A DNA stretch of 64,000 bases, taken from Glossina fuscipes. Taxonomy: Eukaryota > Arthropoda > Insecta > Diptera > Glossinidae. Below, one piece after another: positions 43,951-57,300 of this stretch (position 1 is its first letter; each line of letters opens with the position of its first letter). The notes under the pieces are model-generated. The model was not told where the DNA came from. It made no database searches and saw nothing but the letters and a program-made list of their open reading frames with translations. The translations under genes and the position numbers were made by a program. The stretch is from positions 768,569 through 832,568 of the forward strand of contig NW_023998566.1 in NCBI RefSeq assembly GCF_014805625.2. The letters are read 5' to 3'.

Positions 43951-46900
43951 ACCAATAGCTTGGAGATAGTTGTAATACAAAATATTATTGACATTGAATA
44001 AGTTATTGACCAGCCACTAGGTTAGGTGTAGGCGAGGCACTGTAGAAATAAACTACTTCACCACAGGGAGGAAACGTCTAGCCGCCTTTTGAAAAGTGAG
44101 GATAATGTAGTCCTGTATTGAAGACCACCAATTTATTTCACCTACCAGGCACCATCAACGCTATCGACAAACTTTCGAACGACCAACTCAGTGGATATTG
44201 GATTTACGATAATACAGCTTCACGGTGTCATACGTTCGAAAGAGAGAGGGGTTATAGCGTCACCTGTGAAAGTAGCCCAAGTTAAAAAGAACATCCCTAT
44301 ATAGAATATGCTGGTTTCGAAAAACGGGTTCATAGGTACTTCCCAAGAAATGTTAATGAGTTGGAAAATAGAGCCTGGTATTTGTGTGTAGCCCTTGAGT
44401 TGAGATCGCGGGCATTGTATGAATATTTTATGGGGATAAGAACGACGATCCGTTACTACTGGCAAGCAGAAATTGTAGAATCAATCAGGATAACAAAGTA
44501 ATCCAGCGCAAGTCACCCGGATAAATGTGCAGAGGATACATAGGAGATTATATGTACCGACTTTGCAGGCTTGTGGTCGAGGACGAGAGTAGGCAATTCA
44601 ACTTTATTTTATTTATTTATTAAATGGCGAAAGAATAGTGGAACGTTTTGGTATTCGTACTATTAGGGTCAAGGAAAGATTAACCACTGCGTATACGTCA
44701 TACTCGTTGAGACGGTTGCAAATTTCTTTAGCTGTTATTGACGCCATATCGGATACGAACGTTTTCTCACCAGTCTTTTTACCTTAGGGTCGAGGTGCTA
44801 GACTACCTCATGCTTTTTATTATCACTTTATTATTAGCAAACAAGGAAAGTTAAACGAGTGATCCTAAAGGGCTATTGTCCTACATGGAATACTTAAAAT
44901 TGTTTAGCGAAATTTAGAAGGAGCTTTTTAAGAACAACGACAGCACTATAGTTGGCTTTGTCGTGCCTGCAAGTCACATTTAGAAGGCTTTATGCTGGTG
45001 AAATATGAACCCCTTTTCAATACCACCAATCAATTTGCAGTAAAATGGACCCCACGATATATATGACCATATATGCTTGAAAATTATATATCAGCTGTGA
45101 TCGTACAGATACATGGCTGGAAAACTAGCCTAAGGTCGCATATGTCTGAACTCAAACCATACACGGGAATAATTTCAGAGAACCGAATGACTCTCTGTGG
45201 ACCACTGACCGACCAGGTGAAGCCGGGAAGTAGGTTTTGTAAATACTATAAGTTTGCTTTCTTTTTACATTAGAGTGAAATGTCATCTAAGTAGGATGAC
45301 TATTTATAATCATCTGCGAGCTTTGTTAGAAGATTAAGCCTGCATAAAGATGCAAGGATATGAGGATGGGTCGACAGCCCCAGGAAAGAAAGTGGGTGGC
45401 CCGATGAAAAGAAATGGCGCACATCTACCTAAGTTGTATCCCGATTTATCGAAATGTTTGACATGGTATATCACGATAAATGGGCGAAATTCTGGCAATA
45501 TCTCCACTTCCGTTTCTGCCGGTGGAAGAAGAAGGAATTAGCGAGCCCTAAACTCGACGGTCACTGAACTTAACCCAGCAATGAAGTGTTTGTTTTACAT
45601 ACTGCAAAAAAAAAAAAAATAATAGGCAAATAAAACCATCCGTAAGACGCACACAAAATGACAGTACAAAAATAAATAAAAAATTACAAAACGACGATAA
45701 AATTTTTCTTGACCTAACTAAACTTCATTGGATAGTACAAATTCAAGAAAAATACCAACAAATTTCACTATTGTAGACCAACTCACGTGGACACCTACCA
45801 ATGTTTGTATAACCACTCGTTCAAAGTGCTTAAAACTCGTAAAATAAGAGAGTTTTCCTTCACCAAAAACTATCGAATAAAACTCGCAAGTAAGTGGTCG
45901 AAATTACTTGCGCCCGTCCGATTACCACTTCCTTTTCTACAATTTCTAACATTTTTTTTTATATGCTGTACAAGTATCATACAAAATCAAGAATTAAGGA
46001 TAGAATAAAATACAAAAAAAAAAAATTTTCTTCGTGGTTAAGAATTAATTACTTAAAATAGGTTCACGATCGTGTTTTCAAAAATAAAGTTAACATCGAA
46101 TTCGCATAACACACGTGGGGCTGGTCACGGCAAGCGGAGTATACCTCCGTGCTTATTTGCATGCAGAACAGGGAAATTAAAGAAAAAATTGGATTTCCCA
46201 ATTGTAGATTGTTTTTTCTTTATAAAACTGTGCGCGATAAGGCTGATGCCCGTTGGTAATGACAAAATTGGAAATTCTCGACGGTACATGTGAGCGGACT
46301 CTCACTTAAATTTATCCATTTTAAAAAAAAGAGAGTAGTGCTCTAAAAATAAAATGAAAATCTTCAGCGAATAATTATATGGGTATTAGCATTAGTAAGA
46401 GAACACGAAGACGCATTGCCTTATTGTTTGGTCGCTCTCCGCCCACGCTGTGGTCATATGTTTTAATTTGTGTGTAGAAATTTTTTAATTCCATTTTTAT
46501 TTTATTGCTTTATTACTTTATACGGTTGTAAAGCCTAATTCGTTATTTACAAAAGTATTTGAATTTACTGAAATATATTGGACTTTTTGTGTTTATATCA
46601 GTTTGCTTTTGCGATCAGTACTAGGTGCTTTCGTAAAAAAGTGATGTTCTAGTTTTTGACGGGTCGTTGTTTTCAAATACCTGTCTTGGTTTGCGACGTT
46701 TTTTTTATTCCTCACTTTGTGTTTAACAGTTTGAAGTTTGTGTGCTAATTGAATAGATCATTTTTGAATAATTTGTGACTTTTTATGTGTTTTCCCTTTC
46801 TTTACAAAATCTATTTTTTCTGTTGCTGTCTGACATGGAGGGTTTAATTACATCGTGTAGGTATTATTGGCCGTGTTGCATACGCAGATCTAGATCCTTT

Positions 46901-48599
46901 GAAGGGATTACGTTGGTCAAGTCCTGACTGCAGAAAGCCCGAGGTTGACTTTTGCAGGCTTTTCACAGAAAAAAAGGAATGATTTTTCTGAATTAAGTAA
47001 AAATCTCATATCATTGTGCGGAAAATTTGAAAAAATTATAACAATGTTCGATGACTTTCACTCCACCCTGTAAAAGACAAACTGGTGCTTCACTTCCGTC
47101 TTCCTCTAAAACTCATACATGAGCCCACGCTGTTCGTCACCATTCCTCTTTTTTCTCATCACCAACGATAACCATTGTCCATCTTTTAGTTTATCTGACA
47201 ATCCGTACCATTCAGAAATTTGCATTTCCTTTCATTACAGTCACTTGAATGTGCCAAGCTTCCTCAAATAAACGTTCTAATTTGGACAAAACCAATATTT
47301 TACTGCTTAAAATCTCATTTTTCACACAAAATGCTAAATTTTTCTGTTGGATGTATTGAAACCCTATTGCCATCCTTCTATAATATATTAAACCTAGCTA
47401 TTTCTGTGTTCGTTCTGATCAAGCAGCCTCGCACTGGAAGCAAGTGACCGCCATGGTTTAACAAGAGAATTTATATTATAGAATAACATTATAAAGCAAG
47501 ATCACACTTATCAAAAAATTTATGAAAAGTGGATCTGCTTATGACTATTTCGCTTATTCTACTGCAAAATATAAATTTAATTACCGCAACCACCAAAGGT
47601 TGCTTACCCTCGCAGCGAGTGGATCCGCTGGTGTCGTTACTACCGACAACGCAAAACGACACTCTACGTTGGGCCCTTCGCGTAACACTTGCCGGTCTTT
47701 TATTGCACTACATGGAGCAACGCGTGTGTTAACGGAGCCGGTATTCCATTGTGACCTCGCGAGACCAAAAATGACATCCGCAATATGTTCGCATACTGAC
47801 CCAGCTTCCTCTACCGTAAACCAATTATTCGGGAGTTCGAAATTTTCTCTTCACGATATTTTTCAACTGATGGTTCAAGCGAAAATGATGATCTGGTGCG
47901 TAAAGTATATCCCACTTCAATTTGGTTGTCTGATATCTCGATCCTGCTGTCTCTAGAAATAATGCGAATACGTTGAGACAGAGAGGTATCGGACGTTGCG
48001 CTTCAATTCAGGTTGCGCGACACAGCTTTCTGGGTAGTTCTAGGTATTAGTTGTAGGGTTTTTTTTTTGATTTTGTTCTTTTTTTATTTTTTTTTAATTT
48101 TTTTTTTTTAAATTTTATATTACAGTAACAACTCAAGGGTCAAAAAAAAGCTAATGATATAGCAAATACATTCTTTTTGACTTAATAACGTGTTTAGAAA
48201 GTTCGTTAACGAAAAATATATACATTGAATATTTTTTTGTTGTTGTTAGATATTCGTTAAGTATATATATATATATTTTTTTTTTAATTTTAATGATTTT
48301 TTTGATTTTATATTTTCGCTTTTTAGGAATATTTTCCTTGTGTATATTTCTTTGCATTTTTGTTCTTCTTGGGGTGTCGCGTTTTAATTCCGCTTGCAAA
48401 CAAACAGCTTTCGGTGTAATTCCGGGTATTTTTAGTATATATATACATATACATGGTGGATATATGCATATGTTTGCGGATAATTTTAATTTATTTTTTA
48501 TTTATTTATATGTTTTTGTAATTTTTTTTAAATTTTTTTTTTATTTTTTTGGTTCTCCCTTGGATTGTACGTGTGTGCCTTTGTTAACACGCTCATTTA
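43951..48599. other. Long unassigned stretch
   Basis: No gene, RNA or bounded repeat was recognised over about 4.6 kb. Open frames are short and without domains. Poly(A/T) runs are common (45606, 46017, 48058-48115, 48275-48555). The piece at 47580-47960 is richer in GC and could be a decayed LTR, but I found no second copy. Confidence 0.4.
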
Positions 48600-49376
48600 A
48601 TCGAGTGACTAAGTATTCTGGAGGCAGACCTCTTGATTATGAAATCGCTTAACCTCGGTGACATGATGGGGTTTAAGGCGTCTTTCGTTAGCCCTGTGTA
48701 CCACAATAATGACCGGAGATTTGTACTTAATCACTGTGTATTGTCCGTCGTATCTGGGAGCTAGCTTAGCTGTGAGTTCCTCTGACGCTTTCGAAAGCAG
48801 GTAGTTAGCTATCTGCCTGAATATACTCGGCCAGTTGTATAACCGATTTATTCTGTTGATCGTCTTTCTTACCCCATATGTCCGTCCGTCGGCTCATCGT
48901 GATTTTCCCGCAAAACTCGTAATCTCTTGTGGGTGGAGATAAGGTCTCAACGATAGTACAATCCGCCAACTTTTTTGGCTCCTATTTCATTTGCATTTTA
49001 AGTTTGCTTATCCATGGACATTGTAAATCCGGTGTGTCTACCCGGCGGAGAGGGATAGGTTCTACTGCCGGTTGGTGCGACGACGCATCTGCTATAACAT
49101 TAAACTTTCCCCGGCGGTCAACGTCAGGACACGCCAATATTGGTGCCTCCGCAGGCGGCGTTTCAGTTCTTCGATTGCTGCCTGCTCCGTTGTCCCACAA
49201 CTCCATCGTTTCTTTTTTTTTCTAATAGCGACTTCAACGGTTGTGTTATTCCATTGTAATCGAAGATGAACCTGTGGTACCACGACGCGGTGCCGGCTGT
49301 TTTAAATTCTTGATGGCGTTAACTTTATCTGGTTCCGTGCCTATGCCGTTTTGGGTCACTAGGTGTCCCAAGTATT

Positions 49377-50120
49377 TCAGTTCTTTTTTAAAGAAATTAC
49401 ACTTCTTCCCCGGTTTATGTAAAAGTTAGCTTTTTTTGAAAGGCTGAAACATGTCCTAGGTGATGTACGCGATCCTCGTCTTTTTCTGACTACAATAATA
49501 TCGTCTAAATATGCGAATGCAAATGGTTCAAGTTCTGGCCCAATAACTTTGTCGAGGGAGCGTTGGAAGTTTGCGGGCAGCGAAAGTAGTCCAAAGGGCG
49601 TAACACGCCATTGAAGCAACCCTCGGCCAGGTATAGTGAATGTGGTGCATTTTTCAATTTCAGAATGAATTGATATCTGATAGTAACAGCTTTTAAAGTC
49701 GTTTGTACTGATGCACTTTGCTTCTGGTAACTTATCCAATATGTGCTCAATTCATGGCAAGGGATATGCATCTGGTATCGACCTCCGGTTCACCACTCTA
49801 TAATCTACACATAACCGACTTTCTTCATTTCCTTTCGGTACCAATACGATCGGAGCGTTACATGGGCTATTCGAAGGTTCGATGTGGGCTCCCTGTAATA
49901 GCTCGTCTATATCTTTGTTGATAAGAGTTGGCATAGCGGGATTCTTGCGGTGATACCATAATTTTATGGGAGTCTCGGACCTCGTTTGGATACAGTGACT
50001 GGCAATGAGCGTCTGGCCTGAAATAAATTGAAACGCCGTTAGTTGCTCTTGCAAGAATCCTTCAAGGTCAGGGGATATTGTCTGCTCATGAACTTGATTG
50101 CGAATTTCTGTTGACTTCAA
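49377..50120 (-). pseudogene. Gypsy reverse transcriptase
   Basis: A single frame with one internal TGA at 49752. It contains 'SNSPCNAPIVLVPKGN', 'SRLCVDYRVVNRRSIPDAYP', 'STNDFKSCYYQISI' with the first catalytic D, 'TIPGRGLLQWRVTPFGLLSL', and the intact catalytic 'FAFAYLDDIIVV'. After this a frameshift enters 'FSLSKKANFYINRG', and further down another frame gives 'LKYLGHLVTQNGIGTEPDKV'. The catalytic residues are preserved but the reading is broken. Confidence 0.85.
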
Positions 50121-50547
50121 TTGCGGAACGTCGCTGGCGTTCCTTTCAGGTTAGACTGGATTTCGATACACTGTATACTCTTCGCCGTCCCTACAATTTC
50201 GGAGATTTCAGATTTGTCTTCGTGGGCAATGTCTTCAGTTCTTCTGGCTACGTACGTTTACTTACTGGGCTGATGTTATACCAGCCTTTCTGTTGGACGT
50301 TGTGAGCGCCGCGGTTCCTACGGGACATTTGCGGTTTCTCGCCGTATGTCCCAGTCTTATCGGATATCTGTGATGAATTCAAGTAGGGGCAAGTGGTAGC
50401 ATCCATTTTGCCATAGGTCAATTGCTGCGTCTCTCTTCTGAATTGTATGATGTTTCCCGCAAACGCAAATCTGGCTTAAACCTCTTCAAGGCCCTCCAAG
50501 CCCAGTGTTACATTGTCTACCACATCTTTTAATATCAGCAACGACAG

Positions 50548-50820
50548 TTAAAATTGTTGCTTTCTTATCTGTGCGGTTGTGAGGAGTTCATTATGGCTCT
50601 GACGTATAATCCCATCTGCCATGCGGGCTTTGGTGGCTGCCATGGCGATGTCTAATACGTGCGGTATGAAATCTGGCATGCCAGCTTTGAGGATGCTGCT
50701 GTTAGCACCCGTGTCTAAATGCCCTTGTAACCGCCCAAGAATTATGTCGCCCACTAACCTGGAGTTCTCGAGTCTTGCCACAGGTGCTTTAGCCCGTCCT
50801 TCGCTGCCAAAAATCGACAT
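50548..50820 (-). pseudogene. Gypsy aspartic protease
   Basis: The 90-codon frame has the active-site motif 'GHLDTGANSSIL' and a downstream 'MADGIIRQS' block, as in Gypsy proteases that sit between Gag and RT. The segment between it and the RT at 50120 is out of frame. Confidence 0.75.
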
Positions 50821-50910
50821 ACGCCTTGCTTACGCCCCATTGTGACGACACCAATCTCGCGTCAGCACGCCTCTCTGTCCGCAATCCCAGCAGAACATGA
50901 CTCTCGCAAT

Positions 50911-52614
50911 GGGGCATTTTTGAGCGTAGTGTCACAGTTGTGCGCAAGCGTTCGGTATGTTCCCTCGCTGGGGTTCGATCCTCTCGCGTTCATGCGCAGG
51001 TAGAAATCGTTCTGGCGGTATATTCTCGTATTGCTCGGTCAAACAGACCATTCCGCTTAGATTGAGACATCTGGTTTGGTCGATTAATAGCTGATATTCT
51101 TTCCTACTGTTCCTGTATATCCGATATAGTCTGTACTAATATTTTTAAGATTTTAGAGTGAAAACATATTTTCCCCTATTGGGAGACGTGTCAAATACAT
51201 GCAGGATGGGCTTGGTAAAAACCTCTAATGAGTACACAAGCTGCCAGTCCATGCAGACTAGGGATATAGGAAAGATTTGGATAGTGCAAACCATAAATCT
51301 TCCAGTTCCGGGAATCTAATATTAAAGAAGATGTTATAATTATCAATTCTGTAATCAGCTACCTTACACCGTAAATAATTGAAAGAATAAGATTGCTCAT
51401 ATATTGCAAATTAACCGACTATTGCCTACGGATGAGACAAATGTTTGTCCTTTTAGCGCATATACGAAGGAAAATCACTAATAGTTTTCCCCTATTTACA
51501 AATTTGTAGAAGGATCTAGGAGTCTTCTTAAAGTGCGAACGCAGTATGCGCAAATAATTGGAGTAACAAGTCCTACCAACAATAAGAAACATGTGTTTTA
51601 CGTTTTTATATGAGCCAATTACTTTTGCACAATCACTCTTAACGCGTTCACGGACGTGAATGCTATAGTATCCATGACATGTAATGGTTAAATGATATTC
51701 TAACTACTCCTACAAAATGTGTTTAACCTGGTTTTGCATATCACAACTAGATTTAAAACGAAGTGTCATTTTTCGCACCCGACTGAAGTCTTTACTGTCC
51801 GCGATTGTGTTAAAAAATTTTGTAAATAGTCTATTTCTCTTATTTCTCTATATTCTAAACCACGCTGAGCATACGCGAGAGCCTTTGTCACTCGTAGTAG
51901 CTAAACGGGGAACAAAAAAAGGCAGAGCAGCATTCAGCTGATCATAAAGTTTAGTCATACAACTAAGACTGTTAAAATTGCAATTCGTGGTTAGTAATAT
52001 AATATAATTTATGATAGCCTTAGCAAACTCACACTTGCTTATATTTGATTTCATTGTATTATCAGGAGAGGAGGTATTGGAAATTGAGTATAACATGAAT
52101 GGTCGGGTCATAAATATCTTCTACAAGACTCAGAGAGTAATAGAAAACAAACAAAGACCCGCAGTATTACCAAAAACTAAGTGAAAGAGTTCATTGTAGG
52201 CGTTACGAACGGTGTTATATAAAGTGAGATTTGAACTGAAAATATCGTGAAACAATACACCATACAATAAGACTAGAAAGGAACCAGGTGTTCTGCATCT
52301 TCAGCTACTTTACGTGATACGCAGGACCCAAAAACAATTAGAAAATTTTTAGAATTAGAAAATGTCTGGCTTGAAGAGGGTCTGGAATTTTCCGTATACA
52401 CAGCATGAAATAGTTGAGTGGAAATGGATGTAGGAGTTAGTAATGAGGATATCTATTTAGGACTATAGCTGATAGGGCACAGATGAATTGATCGTTAATG
52501 GAGTCATTAAAGATAAAGAATGTAGCAGGAAACCAAGATTTAATAGCAATCGAGCCGCCTCAACAGCATCATTTACGCCGGAAGGTTGCACTGTCGGTTT
52601 AGGCGATAGCATCC
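50911..52614. other. Intergenic, nothing recognised
   Basis: No supported gene. The first few hundred bases may still be 5' parts of the Gypsy element, but no domain is readable. Confidence 0.4.
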
Positions 52615-54360
52615 GTATTTACTTATTATTTTTTATTTAGTACTTATTCATGTATTTATTTTAGTAAGACATGGAGTTCAGCTGAATTAAATTAACAACC
52701 GAGTTCAGCTGTTTCTTACAAATACATCTTATGCTATGTATTATTAATAAACGTTAAAGTTATTTAAAAAAAAATTAAAAATAAATAGAACAAAAATCCT
52801 GCATAAGTACACAAAGGGAAAAAAATGTGTCTACATCTGTTTCAGCGGCACACACATAGCCGGTGGAAACATGCAAAAACTGGGTAATTCATAATAGTGA
52901 AAATATGTAATTTTTGACTAATACGGAGATATCAAGATTAGAAGCTAATGTAGATACGACCTAGACAAAGCGAGCGTAGTAAAGTTTCTAAAGAAGCAAC
53001 GTGTCGTTGGTACCGTTTATTAACTTAATTTAAAATGAAACACCGGGGATAAATCTACGTACGTGACGAAAGCAATCTATTTTTACAAGGAGACAAGGAG
53101 GAAAGCTGGCCCTAACTCAAATTCCTAATGACAATGAGTAGGAATTGCTTTTCAACTGATTCTAATGGCCTCTCTGAGCTGTTGTGACACTTTTTTTAAC
53201 GTATGAATCATCAAGCTCTTTACACCATCGTCTAATAAAACCAAGCCTTAACCTAGCTTGATTAGAAGAGAGATCTACGTGCAAATTAAAACGTAGTCCG
53301 TGGTCGAATAAAACGCTTAAGTCCATGAATGAATCTACGCTACCCAATTTTTGTGAATCAAACCCTTCTCGATAATCACAATTTCTTATATAGGAACCAG
53401 CTAATCAAGGTACGAATCAGAAATATGAATCGAAGGTAAACCACGAAAACAGTTTAGCATCGTCAGCGCACATTGAAATATGATTGGACTTAGTCACCGG
53501 TGGGAGATGATTGATGTGTACGATAAAGAGAAAGTATCTTAAGTGGCTACTTTGATGGATATCTGAAATCACGTGGAATTGATCAGAGGTAATGAATTTA
53601 ACGAAAACCCTAAACGACCTATTATGAATATTAAAGTTTATCCCAATAAGTATAAAGTTGAAGACAGGGATCAGAAGTTTAAAGACCAATAATTTGTGGC
53701 TACTTAAGTCAAACCCTTCAATAAAATCAATGCATACGATATCCACACGAGAGTCATCAGAAAAAGCCTTGCAAACATGGTAAGTAAAATCTAACAGGTT
53801 CGTACGAAGCCACGATGATATAGAGAAATATAAGATTTGATAGCAAAAGCTAATTGTTGAGTAATACATTCAAACAGTTTATGTAAAGCAACTTGCCAAT
53901 GCCTCTGTAGTTTTCGAGCAGATGTCTGTCTCCTCTTGTGTAAAGTGGAATAAGGAAACAGCTCTTCAACACAAAGGAAAAACACCTGCTTTCAAAGAAA
54001 GTTCAAAAATCTTTGGGATGGCACGACGTAATTCGTCAGAGCATAACTTGAATATACATGATGTGTCAGGACTAGTATATTTAAGTGACGCCAAACTTTG
54101 CAATACGTCGTTTTTAGAAATGATCAAATTCGGAATCTAAATCGATTTTGTGGCTTGGAGTAGGTAGTTACCAGTTAGAGCAGAGTCAACGGTAAAAAAT
54201 TGTTATCGATAGTATTCAGCAAAGACTTTTGAGGTTTCAATATCACCAGAGCAGTCAGAGTGCTTGAAAGAGATTAAGAAGGGACACTCTTGGAATTTAC
54301 AAATTTATAAAAATATTTAGTATTAATAAGAAGAGAGAATGTTTCCGTTTGACGCATCTA
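52615..54360 (-). mobile_element. 5'-truncated CR1/Jockey-group LINE, copy C (oldest)
   Basis: Same family and orientation as copies A and B, with matching 3' UTR words ('gagttcagctg', 'gcctggt') and a decayed tail near 52615-52665. Homology with copy B extends to about 54345. It is the most diverged of the three. Confidence 0.75.
53162..53985 (-). pseudogene. LINE reverse transcriptase, copy C
   Basis: Frames at 53985-53791 ('LAFAIKSYISLYHRGF') and 53869-53417 ('LLDFTYHVCKAFSDDSRVDI', 'CIDFIEGFDLSSHKLL', 'HNRSFRVFVKFITSDQFHVI', 'SMCADDAKLFSWF') cover the RT core. A third segment at 53347-53162 ('FDHGLRFNLHVDLSSNQARL') covers the following part. The GVPQGS block is destroyed ('SDIHQSSHL'). 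Sequence order matches copies A and B. Confidence 0.75.
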
Positions 54361-57300
54361 CGATAACTTTGATCGTTTGATCGTAAATTAATCTACGTCT
54401 GACTGAAGACTAAACGAAAGGATTATACGCAGAACCATTGTTCTACCATGTTTCTACCAAGTTTGAAGTGGATATTTTCAACTTTACGATCAGGAGATGT
54501 TAACAGCAAACACTATAGAGACATTAATCATGATCAAGAATATCTATATTTTCTAAGGTGTCTCAAGCTTACTTTTGGGTTTTGGAATCATTATGGAAAA
54601 ATGAATACACTCCCATCCTTCAGTGGTGGATATAACAATTGACTTTTCAAAATGTTGTAATAATATTGAAACTTGGCGTACTGATATTTTAGTTATGGAA
54701 AGATTCCCTATGAATCTTTCCCAAATGTGGCCAAATTGGAGTTGTGGAATATTTCCTAACCAGCTCGGCTTCAGTGCGCCAAGTCGATCTGCCTCTTGAA
54801 AATGCCAATTGAGCGGATTGATACGCTTCTTGAATTGCTTTTAGACAATTGACTTTATTCAATTCTTTCTTGGCTATTTATACACAAATTATTACACAAA
54901 ATTACGCTAACGTAAACAAATAATAATTGTTTCAGTTTGGGCGCCTGGCATCGTATAGCATTTTGTAATGCAATATTCAGCCAGGTGAAGTGCAACATAA
55001 TTTTCATTTTTCTTTTTAGCAAGAGAATTACGCTGAATTTGCATTATAGAATTATGCATAATTCTGTCGCACTTCAAAATGGATGCATACGACGGTATGC
55101 CATCACAATACAATTTTATGGTTTCTAATCATAAGGGAAGCAAGACAGAACCTTTAAAACTATTTTGCGTATTCCTAAAATAAAGATATATTATCTGCTT
55201 AAAAATACGTTAACTAGCTCTAAAATAAATATTGGTGGACACAACAGCTAGGTGGATTAATTTTATCTTAATATTGCCTACAATATAGATACGCAATTAA
55301 GGAATTTAGAGAGTAAAAAGCGACAAGATAAGTATGTTAATTCTAAATTAATTATGGTAAAATTCACGAGGTGATAGATTAAGTTTTCTGTACAACGACT
55401 TTCAGCGAAGTGAAAGGTGGAAGATAATTTTCATTCATTCTATTGCGTCAATAAGTACAAGCAATGGCGTGCCAACCGAATACAACTTTCTGACGTATTT
55501 CTATTATAGTATTTAACTAATTTGTTGCACAACATCGGGCAAGTACTTCGTGGTAAGAGTTGTCTAATCGGAACGGATGTGAAAATAGCAAATTTTAATG
55601 CTTTATATAAAGAAAATATTATTGTTTCATATTTCCAGCAGAAAAATCAATCAAAATGTTATATTGTGCTATTATATTGTTAGATGCAGTTATATACAAA
55701 TTCGCAAATTCGCTAGTAGAACCAAAAGATGATTTGCTGAATCAACATCTACCGTTTCCGTTCCAAATCAACTTTATCTTGATCTGCTTATTACAAGGTT
55801 GCCTGATATTTTTGTCATGTTTATTATATTATTCATTTTTATTATTATTTTTTTTATCAAATTATAAATTTTTATTAATTAGTTAAATGTATGTATTAAA
55901 CAATTACATAGCTCTTCTTTCGATCCAGAATTCGATCCATACCGAATCATTCCATGAATTCAAAACGATTTTCTAAATCGATTTAAGCTTGCGTGTCCGT
56001 CTCAAGTCTGTCCATGCAGTTTTTGGTTCATTCTACATGTTTTGGTCCAAGGACAAATCCGTCGAAAATGCACTGGGTCGACCACTCGCTGTAGAAAACC
56101 TAGGTTTATAATGTCGCTAAATTCCATAATTTTCAATATTGCACAGAAATTGGCCCATAACTTCTCATGATGTATAACCCCTTATATGTCGGAAATTTAT
56201 CCTTAATAAACTTTGATCGTATAATTTTTTACACCCCGCCATCTATTAGGGTTATTTGGAAAATCATGCTCATCGCAACAAAAATTAATTTACAGTGTTT
56301 TACTATGAAATCTTTGACAAGGAAATTAAATTTGCTGAAGCTTGCTCGCTTGTTGACGTTTTCAGCTTCCTCTACTAAGAAGGCTTTCGTGAAAAGTATA
56401 CCTTTCGGTAAGAATTATGTGTAATTTTTACTGCGTAATATCGCACTGCCAAATGCAATCTTTAATTTTCTTTATTTGATTTGATTTTTTTTTTTTTTTT
56501 CGAACGATCGTATCAACAGTGTTCACAGAAACCCTGTCGAAAAATAACTTGAAAGTTAATCCTTTAAAATTATATGAATTTTGTAAAAGAGTCCAAAACT
56601 TATTTTGTTCAAAATATACATAAATAACAAAGATGACAACATCGAAATATAAATGATTCTTAAGCCCAATCGTTATTCAATTATAAAACAATGAGGGGCG
56701 ATCAAACAAAAATAACGAAAATCGTTAAATCAACCGTGGCATTTTTCACCGCTGGGCTTTTTTTGTGAATTTACGGAAAGAATCGAGTTTCAGCGAACAA
56801 TCCTCGAACTCTTGGTGCTTTGATTAAAAATCATCTTCAAGTTATACAGCGCTGTAAAATGTTTCGTAAAAAAAAATTGTATAAAATTGTAAAAATGGAA
56901 AAATATTTTATCCCAATGTCAATCGAAAATATTTGTCTACTTTCGGAACAGCAAAATGGATAATCCCATTTATAAAAAAACAATTCTGACATTCTGGAAG
57001 CCTGCGGAAACACTCTTCGTTGGCAACAGCAGAAGGTATGAAAAGATACTTCCTAAATCTGCTTATGCAAATATACGTACATACATGTGCACATGTAATA
57101 TTTGAAACTTATTTAAATGATGCTTATATTCAAATAATAGTATTAAGACGTCCATACATGTAGCAAAATGTAAAATTCTTTTAATATCGTTTAAAAGGCA
57201 GAGCGATTCAGTAATTAGCAATTCCGTTTGTTTTGTCACTTGCCTGTGAAATAAGTAATTTGATTTACATTTGTACAAGCAACAGTCCTTTATTAAATTA

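Larger units (their letters stand above)
48600..50910 (-). mobile_element. Decayed Ty3/Gypsy retrotransposon (gag end to integrase)
   Basis: In minus-strand order there are a gag zinc-knuckle-like segment ('CWDCGQRGVLTRDWC', about 50840-50890), protease (50820-50548), reverse transcriptase (50120-49377), RNase H ('EAPILACPDVD', 'FNVIADASSH', about 49160-49080), integrase zinc finger ('HDEPTDGHMG' then 'RKTINRINRLYNWP', about 48940-48840) and integrase C-terminus ('AKLAPRYDGQYTVIKY', about 48770-48720). The integrase catalytic core is deleted. No LTR pair was found. Confidence 0.8.

Noticed and set aside
47522..47956. 144-codon frame in a GC-richer island
   Set aside because: No domain; several frames are open there at once, suggesting composition. 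Could be LTR remains, but no partner copy was found.
50955..50975. GGTTCGATCC, a tRNA B-box-like word
   Set aside because: No A-box or cloverleaf could be formed upstream; it lies beside Gypsy sequence.
55656..55886. Hydrophobic 76-codon frame
   Set aside because: Leucine/phenylalanine-rich translation of T-rich DNA; no supporting evidence of a gene.
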